This document shows positions 7,069-15,425 of a DNA stretch of 64,000 nt, piece after piece. Position 1 is the first letter of the stretch, and every line of letters begins with the position of its first letter. This stretch comes from an uncultured Paracoccaceae bacterium (GTDB lineage: Bacteria; Pseudomonadota; Alphaproteobacteria; Rhodobacterales; Rhodobacteraceae), in assembly GCA_947497065.1 (NCBI GenBank), contig CANMEQ010000004.1, positions 343,670 to 407,669 of the forward strand, in the 5' to 3' direction. The position numbers were made by a program, and so were the translations under genes. Under the pieces are notes generated by a model that was not told where the DNA came from, made no database searches, and saw only the letters and a program-made list of their open reading frames with translations.

Positions 7069-9507
7069 ATGGCTGATCTTCCGAACAAGGCACGTGTGGT
7101 AATTATTGGTGGGGGTGTGATTGGCTGTTCGGTGGCCTATCACCTGACCAAGCAAGGGTGGACCGATGTTGTTTTGTTGGAGCGCAAGCAGCTGACATCG
7201 GGCACGACGTGGCATGCGGCCGGGTTGATTGCCCAGCTGCGGGCGACGCAGAATATGACCAAGTTGGCGAAGTACAGCCAAGAGTTATACGGCACGTTGG
7301 AAGAGGAGACGGGTGTTGCGACGGGGTTCAAGCGTGTCGGATCTATCACGGCGGCATTGACCGAGGAGCGGCGCGAGGAGATTTTCCGGCAGGCGGCCAT
7401 GGCACGCGCGTTTGGTGTTGAGGCGGAAGAGATTTCGCCCGCTGAGGTGAAGGCGAAGTACGAACATCTGAACATCGATGGCGTGACGGGAGGCGTGTAT
7501 TTGCCGTTGGATGGTCAGGGCGACCCGGCCAATATCGCATTGGCGCTGGCCAAGGGTGCGCGGCAGCGCGGTGCGGTTGTGAAGGAGCGCGTGAAGGCCA
7601 CGGGTGTGGCGCGCGAGGGCCGCCGGATTACTGGTGTGCATTGGGAAGATGAGACGGGTCAGGGCACGATCAGCTGTGAGCATGTTGTGAACTGTGCGGG
7701 CATGTGGGGCCGTGAGGTGGGGCAGATGTTGGGCACATCGGTGCCGCTACAGGCCTGCGAGCATTTCTACATCGTGACCGAGGCGATCAAGGGATTGACG
7801 CAGATGCCGGTGCTGCGTGTGCCGGATGAATGTGCCTATTATAAGGAGGACGCGGGCAAGATTTTGCTAGGTGCGTTCGAGCCGAAGTCGAAACCGTGGG
7901 GGCCGATCCCGCAGGATTTCGAATTTGATCAATTGCCTGAGGATTTCGACCATTTCGAGCCTATTTTGGAGCAGGCGTGCGAGCGCATGCCGATGTTGGC
8001 TGAGGCTGGCATTCACACGTTTTTCAATGGGCCTGAAAGCTTTACGCCCGATGATGCCTATCATTTGGGCCTGTGCCCTGAGATGGACAATGTGTGGGTG
8101 GCCGCCGGGTTCAATTCGATCGGGATTCAATCAGCGGGCGGGGCCGGGATGGCCTTGGCGCAGTGGATGGATGCGGGTGAGAAGCCGTTTGATTTGGGCG
8201 ATGTGGATATTGGCCGGATGCAACCGTTTCAAGGGAACAAAACCTATCTGGTGGATCGCGCGTCCGAGACATTGGGGCTGCTTTATGCCGATCACTTCCC
8301 GTACCGTCAGAAGGCGACATCGCGGGGTGTGCGGCGCACGCCGTTCCATCATCATTTGATCCAAGAGGGTGCGGTGATGGGGGAATTGGCCGGATGGGAG
8401 CGTGCCAATTGGTACGCAAACGAAGGGCAGACGCCGGAATATGCCTATTCGTGGAAACGCCAAAACTTCTTTGGCAATGTGGCGGCGGAACATAAGGCGG
8501 TGCGCGAGAATGTGGGCATGTATGACATGTCGTCGTTCGGGAAGATCCGCGTGGAAGGGCCTGATGCAGAGGCGTTTTTGAATTATGTTGGCGGGGGGGA
8601 TTATTCCTGTCCGGTGGGCAAGATCGTCTACACGCAGTTCCTGAACAATCGCGGTGGGATTGAGGCGGATGTGACGGTGACGCGCTTGTCCGAGCTGGCC
8701 TATTTGGTCGTGACGCCTGCGGCCACGCGCTATGCCGATCAGGTTTGGATGGAGCGGAACAAGGGTGATTTCAACGTCGTGATCACCGATGTGACGGCGG
8801 GTGAAGGTGTGCTGGCGGTGATGGGGCCGAACAGCCGGACATTGCTACAAGCGGTGTCGCCTGCGGATTTCAGCAACGCTGTGAACCCGTTTGGTACGGC
8901 CCAGGAGATTGAGATTGGTATGGGCGTCGCTCGGGTGCACCGCGTGACCTACGTGGGTGAGCTGGGCTGGGAAGTGTATGTGAGCGCTGATCAGGCGGGG
9001 CATGTGTTTGAGACGCTGCGCGACGCCGGGCGCGACATGGATTTGAAGCTGTGCGGGATGCACATGATGGACACCTGCCGCATTGAAAAAGGGTTCCGGC
9101 ATTTTGGCCATGACATCACCTGTGAGGATCATGTGATGGAAGCGGGGCTAGGGTTTGCGGTGAAGAAAGATAAGCCGTCGTTCATCGGGCGCGAGGCCGT
9201 GTTGGCGAAAGCTGAGACGGGTTTGGAGAACCGGATGGTGCAATTCAAGCTGACGGACCCGGAGCCGCTGTTGTATCACAACGAGCCGATTCTGCGTGAT
9301 GGTGAGATTGTGGGGTATCTGTCGTCTGGCGGGTATGGTCACACGTTGGGCGGGGCTATGGGCCTTGGGTATGTGCCGTGCAAAGGCGAGACGGCGGCGG
9401 ATGTGTTGGCATCGACCTATGAGATTGATGTGATGGGCACGAAGGTGCGGGCCGAGGCATCGCTCAAGCCGATGTACGACCCGAAATCAGAACGCGTTAA
9501 AGTATAG
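7069..9507 (+). CDS. FAD-dependent dimethylglycine/sarcosine dehydrogenase-type protein (second paralogue)
   Basis: This 812-aa protein has the same architecture as the one at 3633: FAD Rossmann motif VVIIGGGVIGCSVA, TTWHAAGL with the presumed FAD-linking His49, DAO domain to about residue 375, a central FAD domain, then GcvT and GcvT-C domains. The MRIEKGYR-like signature appears as CRIEKGFRHFGHD. The second half binds tetrahydrofolate and catches the one-carbon unit as methylene-THF. AAGGAG lies just upstream of ATG 7069. Compared with the first paralogue the substrate-side loop after the His (IAQLRATQNMTK versus VPNFAPNWAIMN) differs strongly, suggesting different N-methyl substrates. Together the three genes could convert glycine betaine to glycine. 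Confidence 0.9.
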   Translation: MADLPNKARVVIIGGGVIGCSVAYHLTKQGWTDVVLLERKQLTSGTTWHAAGLIAQLRATQNMTKLAKYSQELYGTLEEETGVATGFKRVGSITAALTEERREEIFRQAAMARAFGVEAEEISPAEVKAKYEHLNIDGVTGGVYLPLDGQGDPANIALALAKGARQRGAVVKERVKATGVAREGRRITGVHWEDETGQGTISCEHVVNCAGMWGREVGQMLGTSVPLQACEHFYIVTEAIKGLTQMPVLRVPDECAYYKEDAGKILLGAFEPKSKPWGPIPQDFEFDQLPEDFDHFEPILEQACERMPMLAEAGIHTFFNGPESFTPDDAYHLGLCPEMDNVWVAAGFNSIGIQSAGGAGMALAQWMDAGEKPFDLGDVDIGRMQPFQGNKTYLVDRASETLGLLYADHFPYRQKATSRGVRRTPFHHHLIQEGAVMGELAGWERANWYANEGQTPEYAYSWKRQNFFGNVAAEHKAVRENVGMYDMSSFGKIRVEGPDAEAFLNYVGGGDYSCPVGKIVYTQFLNNRGGIEADVTVTRLSELAYLVVTPAATRYADQVWMERNKGDFNVVITDVTAGEGVLAVMGPNSRTLLQAVSPADFSNAVNPFGTAQEIEIGMGVARVHRVTYVGELGWEVYVSADQAGHVFETLRDAGRDMDLKLCGMHMMDTCRIEKGFRHFGHDITCEDHVMEAGLGFAVKKDKPSFIGREAVLAKAETGLENRMVQFKLTDPEPLLYHNEPILRDGEIVGYLSSGGYGHTLGGAMGLGYVPCKGETAADVLASTYEIDVMGTKVRAEASLKPMYDPKSERVKV

Positions 9508-9509
9508 AT

Positions 9510-9725
9510 ATGGCACGCGTGGATGTGGTGAAATGGATCGCGACCGTGATCCAATTGATTGGCTATGCCCTGACCGGGCTGAATATCGTGCCATGGAATG
9601 TGCTGGCCTTTGTGGTGGGTATTATTCTTTGGTTTGTCGTGGGCGTCATGTGGAAGGATCGCGCGATTATGGTCGTGCATATTGGGGCGCTGATGGCACT
9701 GGTTGGTGGGTATCTCAATTCGTGA
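9510..9725 (+). CDS. Small membrane protein (DUF6552-like)
   Basis: A 71-aa protein starts 2 nt after the dehydrogenase stop codon, so it is translationally linked to the cassette. Two or three hydrophobic segments are visible (IATVIQLIGYAL, VLAFVVGIILWFVVGV, MVVHIGALMALVGGY). It resembles the uncharacterised DUF6552 small membrane proteins of Rhodobacteraceae, recalled from memory rather than searched. Its position argues for a role connected with betaine/dimethylglycine use, perhaps as a small partner of a transporter or dehydrogenase, but no function is known. Confidence 0.75.
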   Translation: MARVDVVKWIATVIQLIGYALTGLNIVPWNVLAFVVGIILWFVVGVMWKDRAIMVVHIGALMALVGGYLNS

Positions 9726-9794
9726 TGTGCTATCTGCCAATTATTGATCAAGAAGCGGGTTTTCATAGGGTGAACCATATGCGCTAGTGCGCAG

Positions 9795-10688
9795 ATGAAA
9801 AATGTAAGCCCAAAAAATGAAGACACCTTGCGCGGATTTGGGTTCGCGTTGTCCGCCTATTTGTTCTGGGGCTTTTTGCCGCTGTACCTGAAGATGGTGG
9901 ATCACATTCCAGCCGGTGAGGTTTTGGCCCACCGCGTGATTTGGTCTGTGCCGATTGCCGGATTTGTTTTGATGTTGATGGGGCGGACCAGTGATATTGG
10001 CCGCGTGTTGCGCGATCCGCGCAGTTTGGCGATGGGGCTGGTGACCGCGTTTTTGGTTTCCATCAACTGGGGCGTTTATGTTTGGGCGATCGCGGCGGAG
10101 CGCACATTGGATGCGGCGCTGGGCTATTACATCAACCCGCTGTTTTCGGTGTTTCTGGGCTACGCGTTGTTGGGCGAGACGCTGACGAAATTGCAGTGGG
10201 GTGCAGTTGGCCTTGCGGCCTGTGCGGTGATCGTTTTGACGGTCGAGACAGGATCGTTGCCATGGCCCGCGTTGGTGCTGATGGTGAGCTGGGGGTTCTA
10301 CGCCTATTTCAAGAAATCCCTGCCGATTGGGCCGAACCAAGGGTTCTTGTTGGAAGTGCTGATTATGACACCGTTTGCATTGGCCTATTTGATTTGGATG
10401 TACCTGTCTGGCGTGGGGCATTTTGTACCGCTGAGCGTTGATATGTGGCTGTTGATGGGGTGTGGTGTGGTCACGGCGGTGCCGTTGATGCTGTATGCCA
10501 ATGGGGCCAAGGGGCTGCGGATGACGACGATTGCGATGATGCAATATATCGCGCCGACGCTGATTATGGTGATGGCTGTGTTTGTGTTCAAAGAGCCGTT
10601 TGGCACGGCGCGAGCGATTGCGTTTCCGATGATTTGGGCTGCGTTGGGGTTGTATAGCTATTCGATGTTCCGTAGCCGGAAGGCATGA
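9795..10688 (+). CDS. rarD: EamA-family transporter RarD
   Basis: A 297-aa integral membrane protein with about ten transmembrane segments and the RarD signature near the N-terminus (AYLFWGFLPLYLKMV) plus HRVIWSVP and ALGYYINPL. The RarD/YojE group belongs to the drug/metabolite transporter superfamily; E. coli RarD has been linked to chloramphenicol sensitivity, but natural substrates are unknown. The ATG at 9795 has only a weak ribosome-binding site and is preceded by a short TGCGC-TAGT-GCGCA hairpin. Its last four bases overlap the start of the pseudouridine synthase gene (ATGA), so the two are coupled. Confidence 0.92.
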   Translation: MKNVSPKNEDTLRGFGFALSAYLFWGFLPLYLKMVDHIPAGEVLAHRVIWSVPIAGFVLMLMGRTSDIGRVLRDPRSLAMGLVTAFLVSINWGVYVWAIAAERTLDAALGYYINPLFSVFLGYALLGETLTKLQWGAVGLAACAVIVLTVETGSLPWPALVLMVSWGFYAYFKKSLPIGPNQGFLLEVLIMTPFALAYLIWMYLSGVGHFVPLSVDMWLLMGCGVVTAVPLMLYANGAKGLRMTTIAMMQYIAPTLIMVMAVFVFKEPFGTARAIAFPMIWAALGLYSYSMFRSRKA

Positions 10689-11335
10689 GCACAGAGTATA
10701 CGCCACCGACCGACCCCTTAGATATTCTTCACGCCGATCATGAGATTTTGATCGTGAACAAGCCGTCTGGCCTGTTGTCTGTGCCGGGCAAGGGGCCGCA
10801 TTTGGCGGATTGTTTGATTGCGCGCATTCAGGATGTGTTTCCGCAGGCGTTGTTGATTCATCGGTTGGATCGGGACACATCCGGTGTGATGGTGTTTGCC
10901 CTGACGCCCCATGCGCAGCGGCACATCGGGTTGCAGTTTGAAAAACGCCAAACCAAGAAAACCTATGTGGCCCGTGTGGCGGGGCGGTTGGAGCCGAAGA
11001 CCGGCACGGTGGATTTGCCGTTGATCGTGGATTGGCCGAACCGGCCCAAACAGATGGTTTGTCATGAGACCGGCAAGGCGGCGCAGACCGATTGGCGGGT
11101 GATGAACGCGACCGATGCGGAGAGCCGTGTGCGGATGTTCCCCAAGACGGGACGCAGCCATCAATTGCGGGTGCATATGTTGGCGCTGGGTCATCCGATT
11201 TTGGGAGACCCGTTTTACGCCGAAGGGCCTGCGCGGGATGATCATGCGCGGTTGATGCTGCATTCAGAAGAATTGCGGTTGCGGCACCCTGACGGGGGTG
11301 AGGGCATTCGGTTTCGGGCTAAGGCGCCGTTTTAG
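10685..11335 (+). CDS. rluA: RluA-family pseudouridine synthase
   Basis: A 216-aa protein matching E. coli RluA in length (219 aa). The catalytic motif HRLDRDTSG carries the Asp that attacks uridine, and GRSHQLRVHM and HPILGD are the usual family blocks. E. coli RluA isomerises U746 in 23S rRNA and U32 in several tRNAs. There is no N-terminal S4 domain, which fits RluA rather than RluC/RluD. It overlaps rarD by four bases and its stop codon overlaps the stop of the convergent kinase-like gene. Confidence 0.85.
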   Translation: MSTEYTPPTDPLDILHADHEILIVNKPSGLLSVPGKGPHLADCLIARIQDVFPQALLIHRLDRDTSGVMVFALTPHAQRHIGLQFEKRQTKKTYVARVAGRLEPKTGTVDLPLIVDWPNRPKQMVCHETGKAAQTDWRVMNATDAESRVRMFPKTGRSHQLRVHMLALGHPILGDPFYAEGPARDDHARLMLHSEELRLRHPDGGEGIRFRAKAPF

Positions 11336-12339
11336 ACGTTGGCGAGGCGGCGGTCTGTGAGGTTCAGACGCTTTGCTACGATCGGGGCCACGGTGTCGCG
11401 CAGGTGCGGTGCGTTGGTCAGCAGCTGTTCCAATTCATCGAGACGGTTCATCGCGATAAGTTCGAGTACGTCACGGTTGGGTAGGGTTGTGACCGGCTGG
11501 ATCAATTCGACCTGCGTTTCAGACACCAATGCGCGGGTTTGGGTCGCGTCGAGGGTGGTTTCCACAAAAGCATAGATGCCGGTGCCTTTGGCGGGCAGGG
11601 CGAAGGGGCTGAGCGTGACACCGGTGACATCGGGGTGCGCCATGAGTTTTGCGGTGATGGCGGGGCCATCGGTGGCGATGCGGTTGCCGCTGCCTTCGCC
11701 GTCTGACCAATTGAAGATGCCGCGCGTGATGGCGTTGTAAAGTTTCTTGCCTGTTGCCATCCAGATCCGGGTTGGCAGGGATTTTTGGGCCAGCATGCGG
11801 TGTTCGGTGGGGGTGAGCAGGTGAGGCGCGTAGCGGCGTTTTTGTTTCACCAGGTGACGCAGGTCTTCGTAGCCCATGATGCGGAAGAGTTTGCCGCGAC
11901 GCCGGTGGACCGAGGCCAGTTGGAAATCGATGACTTGGGCGTTTCCGTCAGGGTCCATCAACCAGTTTTGCGGTTTGGCAAGATCGTTATGGGTGACATT
12001 GCGACGGCGCATCTCACGCAGGATGCGTTTTGCATCGGCGTAGAATTGGGGGGTGTCTGGTTTGGACAGGTTGAGGGGCATGCCTTCGGACCAGCTGCGC
12101 AGGATACCGGTTTGGTCGGCGCGGATCAGGTCGGGCGTGCCTTTGATGCCTGTGACGACCCGTAGGGCGCGTGTTTCTTTGCGGGCCAGAAAGCCAGCGA
12201 TGGGTTTGGCCCAGACCGGGACACCGTCGAGTTTGCGCAGGACCAGTTTCACGTCTGGTGCATCGTCGAGATGACCAGAAATGGTTTCGGAAAACTCGTC
12301 GCGTTTGTGGACGGTGGTGGGAATGAAAGATGCGGCCAT
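11332..12339 (-). CDS. Protein-kinase-like protein with ANL-like C-terminal domain
   Basis: This 335-aa protein has a reduced kinase fold in its first ~200 residues: a catalytic loop HNDLAKPQNW (117-126) with Asp119 and Asn125, and IDFQLA (137-142) as the metal-binding DFG equivalent. The N-lobe is short and lacks a clear glycine loop, similar to RIO/lipopolysaccharide-kinase-like proteins. Residues about 210-315 look unlike any kinase and resemble the C-terminal lid of acyl-CoA synthetases (LMAHPDVTGVTL, YAFVETTLDATQTRAL), but the PSGK catalytic-lysine motif is absent. A lipid or glycan substrate is possible; I would not name one. Start at ATG 12339 has a poor ribosome site. Convergent with the RluA gene with a stop-codon overlap. 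Confidence 0.7.
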   Translation of the reverse strand: MAASFIPTTVHKRDEFSETISGHLDDAPDVKLVLRKLDGVPVWAKPIAGFLARKETRALRVVTGIKGTPDLIRADQTGILRSWSEGMPLNLSKPDTPQFYADAKRILREMRRRNVTHNDLAKPQNWLMDPDGNAQVIDFQLASVHRRRGKLFRIMGYEDLRHLVKQKRRYAPHLLTPTEHRMLAQKSLPTRIWMATGKKLYNAITRGIFNWSDGEGSGNRIATDGPAITAKLMAHPDVTGVTLSPFALPAKGTGIYAFVETTLDATQTRALVSETQVELIQPVTTLPNRDVLELIAMNRLDELEQLLTNAPHLRDTVAPIVAKRLNLTDRRLANV

Positions 12340-12374
12340 AGGGGGGGTGTTAACGGGGTTGGGCGTTTAAGAAA

Positions 12375-12407
12375 AGGAAAAGGCGGCACGCGGGGTGCCG
12401 CCCGTTT
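12375..12407 (-). terminator. Rho-independent terminator of the aldehyde dehydrogenase gene
   Basis: Perfect 8-bp stem GGCGGCAC / GTGCCGCC (12382-12389 with 12395-12402). On the minus strand it is followed by TTTTCCTTTTC, giving a good terminator just past the aldehyde dehydrogenase stop. Confidence 0.8.
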
Positions 12408-12427
12408 TAGACGTTGTCGTGGATGGA

Positions 12428-13852
12428 TTACGCGGGCCAGCCGGAGACGGCTTTGACTTCGAGGAATTCTTCGAGGCCATAGGTGCCGCCTTCGCGCCCG
12501 TTTCCGGATTGTTTGTAGCCGCCAAAGGGAGAGCCTTTGGCAAAGCCTTTCCCGTTGGTTTCGACCATGCCGGATCGCAGGCGACGTGCGACGTAGACGC
12601 GTTTTTCATCGTCTGGTGTTTGGACGTAGTTGGTGAGGCCGTAGTCTGTGTCGTTGGCGATTGCGATTGCTTCATCGACGGTGTCAAATTTCAGGATCGA
12701 CAAAACGGGGCCAAAAACCTCTTCGCGGGCGATGGTCACGTCGTTCGTGACATCTGCGATCACCGTTGGTTTGACGAAATAGCCACGGTTCAAACCATCG
12801 GGCCGGCCCAATCCGCCTGCGGTGAGGCGGCCTTCGGAGATGCCGATTTCGATGAGGCCCTGAATTTTATCGAATTGGGCTTCGGAGACGACGGGGCCGA
12901 TGTGTTTGCCTTCGTCGGAGGCGGGACCGACGTGGGTGTCGCGGGCCACTTGGGAGGCGATTTCGACGGCGTCGTCGTAGAAGCTGCTTTCGACCAACAT
13001 GCGGGTTGGGGCGTTGCAGGACTGGCCTGTGTTGCGGAAGCAATGTGCGGCGCCGCGTTTGACGGCATCGGGGCCTGCGTCGGCGAAGATGATATTCGCG
13101 CCTTTGCCGCCCAGTTCGAGGCTGACACGTTTGAGGGTGTCTGCTGCGGATTTGGAGATGAGTTTGCCTGCGCGGGAGGAGCCCGTGAAGGAGATCATGT
13201 CGACGTCTTTGTGGGCGGAGAGTTGTGAGCCCACGCCCGGGCCGTCGCCGTTGACCAGATTGAACACGCCTGCAGGGAAGCCCGCCTGATCAATGAATTC
13301 AGCGAAGAGGTGGCTGGAGAGGGGCGCGATTTCGGAGGGTTTGAGGATGGTCGTGCAACCCACGGCGATGGCGGGCACGACTTTGAGCATGACTTGGTTC
13401 ATGGGCCAGTTCCACGGCGTGATCAGGCCACAGACGCCGATGGGTTCGAGCAGGGTTTTTTCGGTCGCGGTAAAGTCGCGCTCGAAAGACATGGTGCTGA
13501 AGGCGTCGATGAACCCTTCGAGGTGCCAAGAGCCAGCGCCGGTTTGGCTGGAGCGGGCCATAGAGATGGGCGCGCCCATTTCGAGGGACATGGCCTGTGC
13601 CATGTCTTCGGCGCGGTCGTTGTAGACCTCCAGAAGGCGTTTGAGCAGTGCGACTTTCTCAGACTTGTCGACGAAGGCCCAATCGGTGAATGCAGCTTTT
13701 GCGGCTGCGACGGCTGCGTCTGTGTCGGCCTGATCGCCCAGAGAAATGACGGCGCAGGGGTCTTCGGTGGAGGGGTTTATGACGTTGAAATCATTTGGCT
13801 TTGTGGGGCTGACCCATTGGCCATTGATGTAGAAGTCGCGTTTCTCGATCAT
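12428..13852 (-). CDS. NAD(P)-dependent aldehyde dehydrogenase family protein
   Basis: A 474-aa aldehyde dehydrogenase with all the hallmark residues: Asn in ITPWNWPMNQ, FTGSSRAGK cofactor loop, the general-base Glu in LELGGKGANI, and the catalytic Cys in NTGQSCNAPTRM. PFGGYKQSGNGREGG near the C-terminus is typical. The family oxidises aldehydes to acids; substrate unassigned. The frame stays open 107 codons upstream, but ATG 13852 is preceded by GGAGG at 6 nt and gives the normal family N-terminus (MIEKRDFYINGQWV). It is divergent from the peroxiredoxin gene with a 90-bp shared regulatory gap, and ends at a clear terminator. Confidence 0.93.
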   Translation of the reverse strand: MIEKRDFYINGQWVSPTKPNDFNVINPSTEDPCAVISLGDQADTDAAVAAAKAAFTDWAFVDKSEKVALLKRLLEVYNDRAEDMAQAMSLEMGAPISMARSSQTGAGSWHLEGFIDAFSTMSFERDFTATEKTLLEPIGVCGLITPWNWPMNQVMLKVVPAIAVGCTTILKPSEIAPLSSHLFAEFIDQAGFPAGVFNLVNGDGPGVGSQLSAHKDVDMISFTGSSRAGKLISKSAADTLKRVSLELGGKGANIIFADAGPDAVKRGAAHCFRNTGQSCNAPTRMLVESSFYDDAVEIASQVARDTHVGPASDEGKHIGPVVSEAQFDKIQGLIEIGISEGRLTAGGLGRPDGLNRGYFVKPTVIADVTNDVTIAREEVFGPVLSILKFDTVDEAIAIANDTDYGLTNYVQTPDDEKRVYVARRLRSGMVETNGKGFAKGSPFGGYKQSGNGREGGTYGLEEFLEVKAVSGWPA

Positions 13853-13942
13853 GTCGAGCCTCCGTATTTGGGTGGGTGCGGTGGAAGTCTTTGGGTGAAA
13901 GACATATATCATGATCGAGTTTTCACAAGAAGGGGACCCGAC

Positions 13943-14596
13943 ATGGGACTGCGTATCAACGACACTATTCCGAATTTGACTGTTGAAACGGATCAGGGTG
14001 CGTTTGCCCTGCATGACTGGATTGGCGACAGCTGGGCCATTTTGTTCAGTCACCCCAAGGATTTCACCCCGGTGTGCACCACCGAGTTTGGCGCGGTTGC
14101 GCAATTGGCCGATGAATGGGCTGCGCGGGGCACCAAGGTGATTGGTGTGTCCGTTGATGGTGTGGAGGAGCACAAGAAATGGAAGGGCGATATTGAGGCT
14201 GTGGCCGGCGCACCTGCCGGGTTCCCGATTATTGCGGATGCGGGATTAGAGGTGTCTAAGGCCTTTGATATGCTGCCCGCTGAGGCGTACATGCCGGATG
14301 GCCGGACGCCTGCGCATTCGGCGACGGTACGGTCGGTGTTTATTATCGGGCCGGACAAGCAGCTAAAACTGTCGATGACCTATCCGATGAATGTTGGCCG
14401 GAACTTTGCCGAGGTTCTGCGTGCGCTGGACGGGTTGCAGACGGCGGCACGGGAAAATGTTGCGACGCCTGCGAACTGGACACCGGGCGGGGATGTTGTG
14501 GTGCCTGTGGCCGTATCTGATGAGGATGCGATTGCGAAATACGGGTCGATTGACACCAAACTGCCGTATCTACGGATGGCAAAATTGCCTGAATAA
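13943..14596 (+). CDS. 1-Cys peroxiredoxin (Prx6 family)
   Basis: A 217-aa peroxiredoxin with the peroxidatic Cys45 in HPKDFTPVCTTEFG, the family Arg in the TVRSVFIIGPD block, and a long C-terminal extension with NWTPGGDVVVPV, typical of the Prx6/1-Cys group. There is no resolving cysteine in the expected place. These enzymes reduce hydrogen peroxide and organic peroxides in the cytoplasm. The frame is open far upstream, but those residues are antisense to the aldehyde dehydrogenase; ATG 13943 has AAGGGGA upstream and is the family start. A strong terminator follows. Confidence 0.94.
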   Translation: MGLRINDTIPNLTVETDQGAFALHDWIGDSWAILFSHPKDFTPVCTTEFGAVAQLADEWAARGTKVIGVSVDGVEEHKKWKGDIEAVAGAPAGFPIIADAGLEVSKAFDMLPAEAYMPDGRTPAHSATVRSVFIIGPDKQLKLSMTYPMNVGRNFAEVLRALDGLQTAARENVATPANWTPGGDVVVPVAVSDEDAIAKYGSIDTKLPYLRMAKLPE

Positions 14597-14618
14597 ATTT
14601 GTGACGGAGACGTCGCTG

Positions 14619-14681
14619 TTTGGCCCAAGGGCCAAATGCGCCCCGCCCGCCGTCCCGTAGGGGATGCGGGCGGGGCGTTTT
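14619..14681 (+). terminator. Terminator after the peroxiredoxin gene
   Basis: Two hairpins in a row: TTTGGCCC-AA-GGGCCAAA (14619-14636), then an 11-bp perfect GC stem (14640-14650 with 14666-14676) followed by GTTTTTG. The second is a classic intrinsic terminator for plus-strand transcription. Confidence 0.85.
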
Positions 14682-14683
14682 TG

Positions 14684-15238
14684 TTAGTGGAGTACGGCGC
14701 GTGTGCCCAGTGGCACGCGGTTGTACAGATCCGAGATGTGGCTGTTGACCAAACGCACGCAGCCGTTGGACACGGCGCTGCCGATGGTGCTTGGGGCGTT
14801 GGTGCCGTGGATGCGCAAAAAGGTGTCGCGGCCACCGACGAACAGGTAGAGCGCACGTGCGCCCAGCGGGTTTTGAATGCCGCCTTCCATGCCGTCTTCG
14901 AATTGTTTGTAGGAGGCCGGATCGCGTTCGATCATGTCTGGTGTTGGGGTCCAGCTGGGCCATTCTTTTTTGGCCTGGATCAGGAAATCGCCGCTTTCGT
15001 ACAGGTTCGCGCGGCCGATGCCGACGGAGTATTCGATCGCCTGGCCGGGGGCCAACATCAGGTAGAGTTTGAAGGAGGCGGGTTCGACGTGCACTTCGCC
15101 CGGTGCATAGTCACGGTCGATCTGAACCAAGCGTGGCAGTTGCGATTCTGGGACCAGATATTGTGCAGCGGCGGGTGTTGCAGCGGCGATGCCGGTTGCT
15201 GCTGCGGCAGAGTTTAGAAACGTACGGCGGGTGAGCAT
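14684..15238 (-). CDS. L,D-transpeptidase (YkuD domain), Tat-exported
   Basis: A 184-aa secreted enzyme with a twin-arginine signal (LTRRTFLNSAAAATGIAA, cleavage near AAAQ). The YkuD catalytic site is clear: HGTNAPSTIGSAVSNGCVRL, with the His and the Cys of SNGCVR. These enzymes form 3-3 crosslinks in peptidoglycan or attach proteins to it in the periplasm. The region upstream (15262-15275) holds a perfect 14-bp palindrome, CAAACAATTGTTTG, of unknown meaning. The gene lies alone between two terminators. Confidence 0.92.
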   Translation of the reverse strand: MLTRRTFLNSAAAATGIAAATPAAAQYLVPESQLPRLVQIDRDYAPGEVHVEPASFKLYLMLAPGQAIEYSVGIGRANLYESGDFLIQAKKEWPSWTPTPDMIERDPASYKQFEDGMEGGIQNPLGARALYLFVGGRDTFLRIHGTNAPSTIGSAVSNGCVRLVNSHISDLYNRVPLGTRAVLH

Positions 15239-15373
15239 GCAGGCGTCCTAACATTGGGTAACAAACAATTGTTTGGAATATGCCCTGTGACGCGGGGGGC
15301 GTGCAAGTTGTCTGCGATCACAATCGGGTCAGGTTTTTCTGACTTTGAGGGGTTTGAGGGGGGGGTAAAACGC

Positions 15374-15404
15374 AAAAGGCCCCGACGGTGAGGTCGGGGC
15401 CTTT
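15374..15404 (-). terminator. Terminator of pnp
   Basis: Perfect 12-bp stem AAAGGCCCCGAC / GTCGGGGCCTTT with a 6-nt loop, ending in T-rich sequence on the minus strand, 22 bp past the pnp stop. The A/T flanks would also permit termination in the plus direction. Confidence 0.88.
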
Positions 15405-15425
15405 CTAAAGAGGTGGGAAGACAGT

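Noticed and set aside
12395..13228. 277-codon plus-strand frame opposite the aldehyde dehydrogenase
   Set aside because: Antisense shadow; the minus-strand gene carries all catalytic motifs.
13310..13942. N-terminal extension of the peroxiredoxin frame
   Set aside because: Antisense to the aldehyde dehydrogenase and without family similarity; the ATG at 13943 has a proper ribosome site.
15262..15275. Perfect 14-bp palindrome CAAACAATTGTTTG upstream of the L,D-transpeptidase gene
   Set aside because: Several 14-bp palindromes are expected by chance in 64 kb; no second copy seen, so operator status is not claimed.
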